Below, one piece after another: positions 22,109 through 33,300 of a stretch of 64,000 nucleotides of DNA. The position numbers were made by a program, and so were the translations under genes. The notes beneath the pieces are model-generated. The model searched no databases, was not told the origin of the DNA, and saw only the letters and a list, made by a program, of their open reading frames with translations. The stretch's first letter is position 1, and each line of letters opens with the position of its first letter. This DNA is from Macrosoma leucophasiata (Eukaryota; Arthropoda; Insecta; Lepidoptera; Hedylidae), in NCBI GenBank assembly GCA_036365455.1, contig JAWQUS010000025.1, positions 22,356,001-22,420,000 of the forward strand, in the 5' to 3' direction.

Positions 22109-22315
22109 TCTATACTGTAGTATTATAAAGCTGAAGAGTTTGTTTGTTTGTTTGCTTGCTTGAACGCGCTAATCTCAGGAACAACAGGTCTGATTCGAAA
22201 AATATTTTCAGTGTTAGATAGCCCATTTATCGAGGAAGGCTATATAACCTCACGCTATGATGAATAGGAGGGGCAGGTAACATTTCAACCGCGCAAAGGC
22301 GGGGCGGCCCGCTAG
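22109..22315 (+). mobile_element. Short Helitron
   Basis: TC start (TCTATACTGTAGTATTATAA) after an A, end GGCCCGCTAG before a T. It belongs to the same family as the 38.8-kb copy, sharing GTTAGATAGCCCATTTATCG. Confidence 0.8.
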
Positions 22316-22319
22316 TATG

Positions 22320-22815
22320 TTAATATGAGTTGAAAAATAATCAAGACGAATAAACGTACGTGCTTTTGTAGGATTTTACTGAAATAAAGAGAGCAGAACA
22401 AAGCTATCGATTAATCTTATATATTATGAAAAGGTACTGTTATGGTCGGATTCACAGACCGCACTACTACTTTGAATAGAGGTTGTCTTTCAGACGTGTC
22501 ATTCTAATTTTATTTTACTTGTTTTTTACTTATTAAATATGTCATTTCATTTGCAATGTTTAATACCTACTTAAACAAAATTTTGACACCTCTGCCAGAG
22601 AATATATAATTGCCTCTGCGAAACAAAATAAGCCAATTAAAAGTAAAGTCGTAGATCTGTGATCTGTGGATCTCGCCCTTATACTTTTCTCCCTTAGCAA
22701 CAATTGAACAATCCATGAATCACGATTTTGAAATATATCTTCGCATATAAATAATAAGGTGGGAATTTGATTAATTAAACGCATCGGCATTCACAAATAA
22801 AGTTCTTACATATCT
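22320..22815 (+). repeat. 500-bp repeat with an inner inverted repeat, copy 2
   Basis: Second copy of 1905-2400, with the same inner inverted ends at about 22445 and 22676. Half of the inner element also occurs at 59661-59705. Confidence 0.65.
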
Positions 22816-23052
22816 TCAAACAATTTACTTTATTATTCATTCTGCAGTAAATGTTAAATTCAATGTTATTGTTAATTACCATAACTTTAACAAATATTTT
22901 GATGCAACCGAACCTTAGCCTGGGTTGCATCAAGATATTTGTTAAGGTTATTGTAACATTTCACATCCTGATTTAATTTAAATAAATCTGTTATAGATAG
23001 AGAAGGATGTAAAATTTTACAAAAACTTAAACAAATATTTTGCAACCAAACC

Positions 23053-26000
23053 TTAGTGTTCATCCATATCTTCTCCCTGATCAGAGCAATCCTCGGGCAG
23101 GAAGGTGTCGTCGTTGTTATAGTTCTGCTTGTTCGGCCGGAGCCGCTTCCGTCTGCGCTGCTCCGGGGGACGGATGCCGAGCTGAAGGAAATGAGAAAAA
23201 ACATAGAGCAACACGCGCCACCGGCCGACCGGAGGTGAGTAGCCATAGCGTTTATTACCGATACAAAACAGTCTATCATTCTTTGCGGGGGGAAATTGTG
23301 CACACACACAACAAAAATCGTCTATTACTACGAAACTCACACCTTGACTTTAACAAATACATAAACAATTTCACGCACACATTTAAATATCTGGGCGACA
23401 GGCATAGGCACACTTGTGCTTGTACTTTGACAGACGGGAAAGCCTGCATATGGCTACTCCCCTCCGGTCCGCTGCGGCCAGTTAGGCAGATTTTTGAAGA
23501 GTAATCTTTTTTTAGGCGCTTTGATGGAGCTCGCGGGCGTGGGCACCAACTCATTATCTAATCTAGTAGCTTGTAACCCGACAATGCAAAAGTGTCCTGA
23601 TAGACCAATTTGAAATAAATGATTTGATTTTGGTTTTTAGTAATGGCAACCCTTGAAACGTCCCATTGCTGGGCACGAGTCTCTCCCCTTTTTGGGGGGA
23701 GGCCTGGAGCTTACTCCACCACGCTGCTCCAAAGCGGGTTGGTGGAGATACGGGTTAGTGGCCAACCCGCTGTCGCATGTTTTCAAAGATTGTCACTGCT
23801 TTCAATAAGGCCTCCGACAAGGTTTAACGGCTGCCATCTATCAATAACAACCGGGACCGACGGCTTAACGTGCCCTCCGAAGCACGGAAAAGCGCATTTT
23901 AATTTTGCCACTAGCGGTCACCCATCACACACCCGACGACCACCCGTATCGCACAACCGAGTAGATCGCTTGCGATCTACACCAGCCGCGGGGCCGTGCG
24001 CGCTTCTTATCTTCTTACCGCTAAATGATAATGTTCAATATAGGCTTCTGTAACTTACAGCACAGAGGCATAATACCTTAGGCCTCAAGAGTGGCAAAGC
24101 ATATAGATTGAAATCTCTAGTTTTCTGTAAATGTTTATAGGGTACAGTATTACTTACCATCACTGTGAATTGTATAAAAGGCATATTAGACATTTTTGAG
24201 ATGGGATTTGATGGTATTTCCCGTCTCTACGGTCTACGCCCGCGAGCTGCGTCACTGGACCTCTACCACCAATAATGTTGTAAGTGTTCTTTTAGGGTGG
24301 ATAGAAAGATTTTTATTCCTGGACGTTTGTGAATATTGACATGCGTCTTTACAAAGGGATGCAATTGGAAACTTTCCCCATGTATGCATGTAAATTAAAT
24401 ACAGTTAACAGTTCATACTGAATATCAACCAACTAGGATCCAAAAACTTGTGCACCTCGAATAAAAGTGGCATTATACTACTGACCTGTTGGACAATATT
24501 GTAGGGGCCAGTGATGCCCTCAATAAACGCATCCTTGAAAGCTTTCTGCAATGGCTTCTTTTTGAAAATCGAACATTGCTCTCTAAGGATATCTGCCGCT
24601 CCTTCTGGTAGATCTACACATACATACAAAACAAATTCTCATATAAAGTGAAACAAACATTTGTAAAGAAATTAGAATAATTTTTTACAAACTTTCCGTC
24701 CAAACGCCTTTACGTAATTACGAGAGGAAGGCCCCGGAATCACTAGGGCCTTATTCTTGTGTGCAAAGCCATTGAATCGGAATTAAATGGGTCACTGTCT
24801 TACTGGTCAAATAAGACAGAGAATCGATTCAGTTGCGATTCAAAAACTTGGATAAGAGAATAAGGCTCCTGGCGATTGCGTAATCAGTTTTTGTGCATGA
24901 AATGCCCAATGAATGAGTTGAATTTTGTTTGTGCACGCTCTCTGTCCCCAAGGTACCTTATCTGTTTTACGTAGCTAAATTTTTTTTAGGTGATAAAGGT
25001 GGCAAACAAACATGCAGTTCACATTGATGTTAAGTGATGACTGCAGCCTATATACACCCACACAAAGACCAAAGGTCAAAATGCATATGCAAAATATGCA
25101 TTGCCACCCACTAAGGTCTCAGACCTTAGTTTTTATGTCTCAGTGATAGTTATTACAGGGCCACTAGTAGTCTTCTTGGTTCAGCTATGACACTAATCAT
25201 AAGTGACAAATTATCTTACCAATTTCTTTGAAAGTGATGGTTTTGGGCCTAACATCATAGACGCGGTAGTTGAGTATAAGTGTGACACTGATCTGTTCGT
25301 CCTGCTCCTCCGCGTCGCTCTGCGCGAAGAACGTTATCTCCATGTGGGAACCGTCCAATATTTTGAATAACTGGGCTTCTATGTTGAGGAGTTTCTAGAA
25401 AGTAAAATAAAATCTATACTGTAGCTGCAAGTTTTTTTGCCACTTTCCTTACATAAAATGTGTGTGAGTGCGTTTTACATTATTATACATAACACATATT
25501 TCTTACATTACATCAACTACCAACCTTTAAGGCTTCAAATTGGTTTAGTCGCTCGTAATAAGCGACCAAGGCTTTTCGTATAGAGCCAAGACACTCCGGC
25601 ATCATCACATTGTCGTAGTCTTCCATCACTGCCTTCAGGTTGAAGCCCACTGGCAATGATGACTTTGATACCTCATTGCCACCTGAAAATGCAGCAATTA
25701 TCATATCATATAGTTTTAAGTATAGATCACTTTGATGTTTACGTAACTTCACGCCTGTAATCCCCGAAGGGGTAGGCAGAGGTAAATGCATGCATTCAAT
25801 CATACATGCAAACACCCACGACTCGCCGGTTACGTTTTGGCCCATGTAACAGGTGGCGAACCTGTTGCCATCTCCGGGCACATTACCAAACTCCGGGGTA
25901 CTGGGAAACTTCCAGAAAATGGAAAAATCCCAATAGAAGCAGAGATAAAGGATTTTAAACCGTTATCTCTGATAGTCCCCGACCCGGGAATCGAACCCAG

Positions 26001-27478
26001 GACCTCCAGCGCAATAGTAGTGACTTTGATGTTTAGAGGGGTAAAATGGGTCTCCCTCAAGTTCCCTAACAATCTTTGTCCTAAAACCACTTGCCATAAC
26101 TGTTCTGTCCAAATGGCCACTAGCCCTAATGGTCAAATGTCATAGCAGCTATTTCCATAATCTAATGGTTGTGACAAAACTTATTTGTCCTAAGCATTTT
26201 TACCATAACTATTGGTATTCCTAAAGGTTTTATTTCCATATCATGGGGGACTGTGAGCGCCCCCACTTTACACTGTTCGGTTTTTTTTTTTGCTGACAGT
26301 ACAACTTTTTTATTAATAACTTACTTTATAATAATAATTAGGTGCTATCAATGTTTTTTTTTAAATTTGACTTTAGGTTAAATTATCCATATGGCAAGGA
26401 AATAAAATATAAGGGAAAAAAAATTGTCCATACTATGTTAGGGAAAGCAAGATTAGGGCATATTAGTGTTAGGACAAATGATCATTATGACAAACAGTAT
26501 TTGGGAATGCAAAAATAGGTTAAAAAACTTTGGGGATCCTGATTTATTAAACATCAACAGAAAACCCAAAGATTTCAATGTAGATGAAATGTACTTCAGA
26601 GTGATGTAATAGTTTATAAAAACTTACCTGACATGGTATCAATTCTTAAGCCGTGCTTGACCTGGTGTTCGGAGTCATGCTGCATGTGGTACACAATGCA
26701 ACAGTGATCGTCCAACACATAGGATTGTACCTCCACACCACACAACATAGACATTAACTCCAAATCACGCTTCAGGGTCTCCACTGAGTTATTTAGGATG
26801 ATTTTCTGTTTGAATAATGAAGAATTTTTTAAAATCATAGCAAGATTTATAGAGAAAAAATGAAAAAAAGGGTAAAACAGTGACACTATTTTTTCCTTTT
26901 TTTTTCTGTACAAATCTGTTTTCATTTTTTCTATACAAATCATTTTATGGCTACTACTTGGCATGATTTTCATAACATTTCTGATTTACTTATAAATAAA
27001 AAACACACATTAGTCACCAAACAAGAATTTTCAGAAGTTGAAAGGTATCGCACAGAATATACCCCATTTTTTTTTAAATACATCCATGTTCTAACACTTT
27101 ACAAATAAAAGTATTACCTGAGGTCTAACAAATGTCTCTTCTTTTTTCTTGACTGGGGAAACTTTCTTTCTGTAAGTGTTACGTTGAATCTGGAACAACT
27201 CATTTTGTTTCTCACGTAACTTCTCTTCTAACTCACGCACCTCCTCTTGGAGCTCATTGTGATCTTCGGGAAGCCTTGTTGCTGAAGAGTTTCGAATAAA
27301 TGTAAGACTAGACTAGGACCGTGGGACTTAATTCATGTAATGTAAAGACTTCTAAAGACAGCAGAACGATTAATTGCATGCAGAGCATTCAAAGTTACGA
27401 GAGTTATTCACTTTCATACTAACCACACTTGTTGCGAAATAATTTCGTTATTTTCACTTGCTTCTTCGGGATGGTCAT
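23053..27478 (-). CDS. CENPO: CENP-O (Mcm21)-like kinetochore protein, 7 exons
   Basis: CENP-O belongs to the constitutive centromere network (CENP-O/P/Q/U group). Exons, 5' to 3': 27424-27478, 27118-27281, 26628-26805, 25525-25682, 25220-25394, 24486-24613, 23053-23181. All junctions are GT-AG and phases close to 328 residues (human about 300). Residues 25-56 form a Glu/Lys/Leu-rich coiled coil. The rest resembles the CENP-O double-RWD region: KRDLELMSMLCGV, a central helix ending YYERLNQFEAL, and FKKKPLQKAFKDAF, which parallels the end of vertebrate CENP-O. The last exon adds a basic then acidic tail (RRRKRLRPNKQ, then SDQGEDMDEH). If the sixth donor (GTCAGT) is not used, that exon reads on to a stop at 24405 and gives 312 residues. 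A possible poly(A) signal lies near 22830. The family call comes from remembered pattern similarity; CENP-P is the main alternative. Confidence 0.68.
23215..23482. mobile_element. MITE in CENP-O intron 6, right end damaged
   Basis: It starts AGAGCAACACGCGCCACCGG and matches the intact element at 47843-48148. The right inverted end is cut. Its left end is 33 bp from the last CENP-O splice acceptor. Confidence 0.75.
23641..24003 (-). repeat. GC-rich LINE-end repeat (CCCA.TGCTGGGCAC type)
   Basis: It shares the block CCCATTGCTGGGCACGAGTC and the flanking CTCCACCACGCTGCTCC with 29150-29272, 60430-61517 and 62885-63108. Such blocks are common at the 3' ends of lepidopteran LINEs. It is the longest copy in the window and lies in CENP-O intron 6. 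Confidence 0.65.
24005..24185 (+). repeat. 290-bp repeat, partial diverged copy
   Basis: CACAGAGGCATAATACCTTAGGC block and a decayed 3' part. It lies in CENP-O intron 6. Confidence 0.55.
24743..24873. mobile_element. Related MITE in CENP-O intron 5
   Basis: AGGGCCTTATTCTTGTG to GAGAATAAGGCTCCT, the same end type as 42427-42581. Confidence 0.6.
24987..25170 (-). repeat. 290-bp repeat, partial, CENP-O intron 5
   Basis: GGTGGCAAACAAACATGCAG and ATGTTAAGTGATGACTGCAG match the inverted repeat. It stops before the 5' part. It lies just below exon 5 of CENP-O. Confidence 0.65.
25740..26030. repeat. SINE-like repeat in CENP-O intron 3, with tRNA-like B-box
   Basis: CACGCCTGTAATCCCCGAAGG at one end and a B-box-like GGTTCGATTCCC (minus strand, about 25975-26010) at the other. 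Related blocks occur at 36510-36690 and, inverted, at 46620-46800. It lies just upstream of exon 4 of CENP-O. Confidence 0.55.
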
Positions 27479-28224
27479 TTTACATCACAATAATTCAATT
27501 TTGTATTTAGAGATAAAATCACAACAACAATCAACCATTTAAACTCAAATTCAAAAATAACGAACTCCTCCATTTCAATTGCTATGACATTTGACAGTGA
27601 GTGACAGACCACAGATGATGGCAAATGAATAACAGATGATGCGCATGCCACAGACTAAAGCGCCGACACATCCATGTCAGAGAATATGTAATAATACTAG
27701 TATATAGTGATCTGTGGTAATGATCACTAATAATACTACGTCCATGCTAACCAATGCTAACTTGCATGCTAGCAATAAATCGATGTATTGTACGATATTA
27801 TTCTGTGCATACCATAATGATGCATACTCTAAGCGTGTAGTGTGTACTTGGTGTGTACGCACTGTTCACTTCCTTTCAGTCATTCCAAAGACTACAATGT
27901 AATTGAATCATGCATAGCATAGGTTTAACAGCTTATTTTTTGGTTATTGGTCTGTCTGTAAGCCACAGCCCTAAGGAAATGCTCTCATATATGCTCACCA
28001 ATTCTCACAATTCTCACTTCTTGTCTTGTGCTCACGTGCTCACGTGCTCACTTCAGCCGAAATACTTCCACTGTCCCCAAAGACGCTTACAATTACAATA
28101 GTGTGGGAACGCACTTCTATACACAACAGAACAATGTACTCACTCTAGAACACACTTCAAAGTTGTGTTAATGTCACCATGTCTTTACACTGTATCTTTA
28201 CTTTATGGGTGATTTTGCTACGAT
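27479..28224. other. CENP-O upstream region
   Basis: TGACATTTGACAGTGAGTGACAG-like sequence sits about 120 bases upstream of the start. Overlapping 60-codon frames on both strands near 27.7-27.9 kb have no domain. Confidence 0.4.
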
Positions 28225-28380
28225 TTTTTCTATGTATGTATCTTCACGCCAGGTCCCTAGCGGGGTAGGCAGAGAATGTGGAGCGCCAGATATCCCTTTT
28301 CTGACACACCTCCCGTGCCTCATCTACCTTCATCATTCTCTTCGTACATACACGCCGATTCCTAAGACTTTTGACCACAC
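28225..28380. repeat. Repeat with CTTCACGCCAGGTCCCTA, copy 1
   Basis: About 150 bp shared with 34628-34790 (GTAGGCAGAGA.TGT.GAGCGCCAGA, then ACACGCCGATTCCTAAGAC in related form). It lies in the 5' flank of CENP-O. Confidence 0.6.
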
Positions 28381-28566
28381 CATCAGACAGAACAGTCCAA
28401 AATTCGATCCAGACCAGGGGCTGCTCAGGGGTAAAGATGTAGTATCCTTTATCGCTGATGCTATTGAAATTTTTCCATTTCCTGGCAATTTTTCAGTTAA
28501 ACAAGCTCGTGTTTCGGTAATGTGCCCGGAGTCAACACGCTATGAGGACTACAGGATACAAAAATC

Positions 28567-28698
28567 AAGGGCTTAATTCTGCTAACATTATCAGTCGTAA
28601 GTACCGAAAAGTACCTAGAGCAAGAAGGCGAAGCGCTTCAATTGCGGTCCAATACTATTATAAATAGTTAAAGTAATTACGTTAGCAGAAAGGCGCCT
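28567..28698. mobile_element. MITE with AGGGCTTAATTCTGCTAA ends
   Basis: The left end AGGGCTTAATTCTGCTAAC and the right end GTTAGCAGAAAGGCGCCT are inverted with a few mismatches. Confidence 0.5.
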
Positions 28699-29149
28699 GT
28701 TGAGCAAAGCTTAATTTATTTAAAGGGTGAACAAAAAAAAACAAAAGATTTTCAATTATTCCATTTTTTTATTTCCATATAAAAATCAATCCTGATAAAT
28801 TATAACCATTTTGTCAAACCCAGAAGCTTTATGTCTTCTTGTGACATTCGTCCCTCGTCGAATTTCACTCGCAACCTAGAACAAAGCAAATAACAAATTA
28901 TAGCAAAAAACACTCAGTGCAGTAACACTTCTTTAGCGTAACAATCAATAAACCAGATATAAAACAAAACGAAAAAATAGTTTAGCAACTAACTTCAAAC
29001 TGTTGCTTTTATCTGTTTAACAACTAACTTCAGAATGTCGCTTTTATCAGTCGGTGTGCGCGCATATCGTTCACTCTCATATTTTTTTCCAATGGCGCCA
29101 AAATAAGTATAACTTCAATAACAATATATTTTAGTGTGAGTATAGTGAT
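28699..29149. other. Intergenic, CENP-O to EXD2
   Basis: AT-rich with a direct repeat of AACTAACTTCA near 28985 and 29022. No gene seen. Confidence 0.4.
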
Positions 29150-29272
29150 ATAGCGGAACCAACCCGCATTGAAGCAGCGTGGTGGACGATATGCGGACGT
29201 AGGCCTCCCCCCAAAAAGGGGAGAGACACGTGCCCAGCAGTGGGACGTCTCAAGGGTTGCCATTATTAGTAT
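29150..29272 (+). repeat. GC-rich LINE-end repeat, short copy
   Basis: ACCAACCCGCATTGAAGCAG to GTGCCCAGCAGTGGGACG, ending GGGTTGCCATTATTAG. Confidence 0.65.
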
Positions 29273-29282
29273 TTAGTGGAAC

Positions 29283-29425
29283 CATCGGCCGCATAACTTG
29301 ATGCGTTGCCACTCCTGAGAACTAACTACAGAGCTGTAACTCCTAACCTGAACAAGATTGATTGGGCAATAAGGGAGGTGCGTACATCCTTGAACTCCGT
29401 CACTGAAGCTCTACCACCAGTATAA
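29283..29425 (-). repeat. 290-bp repeat, fragment
   Basis: TGCGTTGCCACTCCTGAG and GAAGCTCTACCACCAGTA match the repeat. The middle is missing. Confidence 0.5.
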
Positions 29426-29900
29426 ATGCAATATGGATAGTTCCATACATGTATTTGTACAAAAATAATGAAAAAGGTGCAAGGTGAAGCAGCTGTGGTA
29501 TATTTTCTTGAGAAGCTGTACAATACAGCAACTGTATTGTATTAATTAACATAAAATAAATATTTAAGGGGGGAGGCATACAACAAACGTGATTTTTTGC
29601 CGTGCAGTGAAGGTGTTAATTTTTCATTTTCTATATAGTGTAAGATATCGTTGGGACGGGTCTTTCAAAAATGTTAGGGGTGTGCTAATATCATTTTTGG
29701 TTAAGTTAACTGTTCGTGACTTATTAAGCTTTAAAGTGCCAATTTCCGTAGAGTCAAGCGTCTCCCCCCTACCACCTAAACGGTTGTTATTATTAATTCA
29801 AATGTTACGGCAATAGTACCTACATATAACGAAATTAAAAGGAAAACTATCACACTTAAGTTGGCTTTACAAGTTTGCGAGAAATAATCGACCAAATGTA
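29426..29900. other. Intergenic, no gene seen
   Basis: A 75-codon frame at 29589-29816 has no domain I recognise. Confidence 0.4.
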
Positions 29901-30184
29901 TTTTTTACTGGTGGTAGAGCTCCAGTGACGGAGCTCGCGGACGTAGGCACCACCGCAGTACCTAATTTACTTGCCGCTAAATGGTAGTGTTCAGCACTAT
30001 CGTGTTCCGGTCAGGTGGTAATGTACGGCCCTGTAATTTCCGGCACAGAGACAAAACACCTTAGGCCTCAGGGGTGGTAACGCATCTGCATTTTGGCCTT
30101 GGCCTTCATGTGGGTGTCTATAGGCTGCAGTCATCACTTAACATCAATGTGAACTGCATGCCAAATCGATTAAAAAAAAAAAAA
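29901..30184 (+). repeat. 290-bp A-tailed repeat, near full copy
   Basis: It starts TTTTTTACTGGTGGTAGAGC and ends in an A-run. It shares AAATGGTAGTGTTCAGCAC, GGCACAGAG and GTCATCACTTAACATCAATG with many copies in the window. No TIR is seen; the A-tail suggests a retroposon. It lies just past the EXD2 3' end, so the EXD2 transcript may reach its edge. Confidence 0.8.
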
Positions 30185-30218
30185 TACTCGAAAGTTTTGA
30201 ACAACTCCATAGAAAATA

Positions 30219-30224
30219 TTTATT
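30219..30224 (-). terminator. EXD2 poly(A) signal
   Basis: AATAAA on the minus strand, 123 bases past the EXD2 stop and beyond a 290-bp repeat edge. Confidence 0.5.
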
Positions 30225-30346
30225 ATTTTTTTCATTACATTATTCAAACCTAATAACTGCGGTATCCTACACTGCGCGTGGCCCAACACGCACATTACCG
30301 GTTTTTACAGATACATGCTTGAGCCCGACTCGTACTTGGCGATTTT

Positions 30347-33300
30347 TTAAAATTGAAATGCCGACCTTTCTTCATTGTGCTTGATGGACCACAAGTCGGG
30401 CATGTGGAGCGGCCGCATCGAGGTGAGGAAGTGTTCTCGCCACATCTCCTCCAGCCGCAGCAGACCCTCGTGTTCCAAATAGTACTCCACCACTTTGCGG
30501 CCGTGACATTCGTAGTCCGAGTTTTCAATGCTGAAAAACATTGCTTGTCTGGAGTCAGTTGATAACATAAGAAAACAGGCATCACAAGGTGAACGCTTAG
30601 GCTGATGGTACCTCTGTATCGCTTGTTTCGCGTTCTCGCAGATCGAAAGAGAATGTCGATTTACATCAAATGAACACAGCGCTAGAACTAGAACAAGAGC
30701 ATTCTTTCTTTCATGATCTACTAGTGTAAATGAAAGCTAGATCATCTGAACAAATGTTCAATGCTCATTCGTGTTGTGCTCATGGTTCAATTTTGGTAGA
30801 CTTCTACTATTAATAAACGTTTTTCTTTCAATCCAATAATTTATTATCGATAAGATATGTACACAATCGCTAGATAGAACAAGAACGCTTCGAAGTGACC
30901 GCTCAGGGCCGCGAGCACGTTCGAAAGTTCGAACATGCAAACACGCTCTAAGCAACTGTTCGCGCGCTCTAGCGTCGTTTACATCGAGCGAGCGAGCATT
31001 CTTAGAATATTCCATAGAAACACACTAAGAACAACGAAATTATGCTGTACGCCTGTTTATACCAAAATAATTTGATACTGTGGGGATAGAATGAGCATTC
31101 GCTGGTGTGATGTAAATCGACCTTGACACTTTTTCGAACGTGCAGCTGGCGTTCATCGATTTATTAAGCCCTATTCTATACCTGTGCGTTATTCGCTACC
31201 GGCGTGGGGAGCGGAATTACCGAGCTGGTATCGCTCTGGTATATTGTCTAAAGTTCCGCGACTAGAGTGGAACATAGTCGGTAGACCCACATACCGCATC
31301 ACCAAACGGTATCCGCTACCGTAGGCGGTATCGGATAACGCTCAGATCAAACTCTGATGCTTTCGATTCTAACGTTATCTTGTCAGTTTTGTACCGCCTA
31401 ACTTTTTCCTGGAAGTGTTTTCTTTCACAGGTATATACTTAAGACCAAAATGTTTTAATAGGCGGTACGTAACTGACAAGTTAACGTCCTTAACGAAAGC
31501 ATTAGAGTTAGGCGGTCGGCTCCCTGGTATGAATAAGGCTTTACACTTTTTCACTTCAATAAAATACGACAATCAATTTGATTAATGCGACTCACATAAT
31601 TTGTATGTCAGCAGCTTCTTTCAACAGTTCCTTTGTGATCTCGGCGTGGTCCGGATAGTGTTGCAGAAGAATGTTCTCCAGTTCGGAGCGGCGCGCTTCA
31701 GGCAGCACATGGGTTCGCGACTGGTAGAGAAGGGCACGCGCGGCCGATCGGATTTTCCTGTTGATAGAAAACACACAATATTTTGGTTCCTATCTGCCTA
31801 ATATTTTTTTGGGTCCTGAAAGTGGTAAACCAGGGTTTGCCTCTAGTAGGGATGCCCGAGAGTTTTTTTTTTCATTTACTCGAGCGAATCAGATTAAGAA
31901 TAAGATTAGCTTGCACCCTGTTGAGTCACTACCAAATCTGAGCTCTCTGTCTATATAGGGTCGCGCTTTTAAAATGCAATATTGCTTAATATGTAATATT
32001 TCTTGCTGGGGACTGTACTGTACTTTTTTTGGCTTCACACAACCAATCATGTTATAATAGTCACACTTTTTTTTATATTCCACCAGATGTAAAGTGGTCA
32101 CTGTTGCCTATGAACATTTGCAACACCAGGGGGGTTGCCAAGGTGCTGCCAGCCCTGAAGGACTCTTTTGACGCCATTTTTGAAGAATCCCATATTGTAG
32201 CATCGAGGGAACACCTCACATGGAAGTTGATTCCACAATTTACACGTTCTGAGCAGGAACGTACGTGAAAACCGCATCGTTGAGCACTGCCAGGTGTCCA
32301 GTCGGTGAGGGACACCTGGCAGTGTCAGTGTAAGTCTTCGGTGGGTAGTACGGTGTAGGAAAAGAGACGCAGGTACCATTTCGAACAGTTCAGCAGAGCA
32401 CTCACCATTGTAGAGATGGTACAACACGCACAGACTCCCAATGCCTCTGCGCAGGCTCAGATGTTCGAGACTGTCAGTAAGTCCCGGATCGTTAACAATA
32501 CGAACGGCGCGTCTTTGTAGGGAGTCAAGTGGACCAAGCTGGTATTTAGGGGTTCCCGATCACTTGTATCTAACAGATACACTTGTTTTTTATGTTTTTC
32601 TTAATGTTTTTATTTTTCTCTTTCTTACTCACTTGCCGTCGACGTCCTCCGTGTAAGCGTTGTTCCGTCGCATGGCGAGCGGCGCGCCGCACTTGTCCGC
32701 GAGCCGCTCGCGCACGGCCAGGTCGCGCATGTTGGAGCGCTGGTGGCAGTTCGCGCACAGGAGCACCACGTCGTGCGACGAGTGATCCTTCATCACCTCT
32801 ACGTAAAATACAGGATATATGATATATTATGACACATCGGGTGCGTTCCATTAATCGACCGCGATGACCGCGATCACGACCGCTGAAATTGCCGTTCCGA
32901 TAACGTAAAAAGGGCGCGGGCGTTGTCGGCGAATCTTATAAGTGGTACGCACATCTTGAGCTCTTTGTCCTCGCTATATGAAATGATTATTTTTTCGTTC
33001 ATAGTGAAATTATTAAATTGTTGAAATTGTTAATTATTATTGATTTTAGAGGTGAAAGAATTTTTGAAATCGTTTCAGTAGTTTTTGTATGTAGACGTTA
33101 CTACGAACATGCATAAAAAAGTCATTTCTTTATAATATTAAGTGTAGATAAGAATACTTGACATTGGCATTAAGTACAAAGGATAAAAAAAAAGTTACCT
33201 GGGAAGTATTTTCTGTACTCTCTAGGCACGACGTTCTTTCTGATATAGGAATTGGCACTTCCACACACCACGCATTTGTTCTCCTTAGTGAGCTGGTAGT

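Noticed and set aside
27677..27902. Overlapping 60-codon frames on both strands
   Set aside because: No domain, mutual antisense overlap, low complexity.
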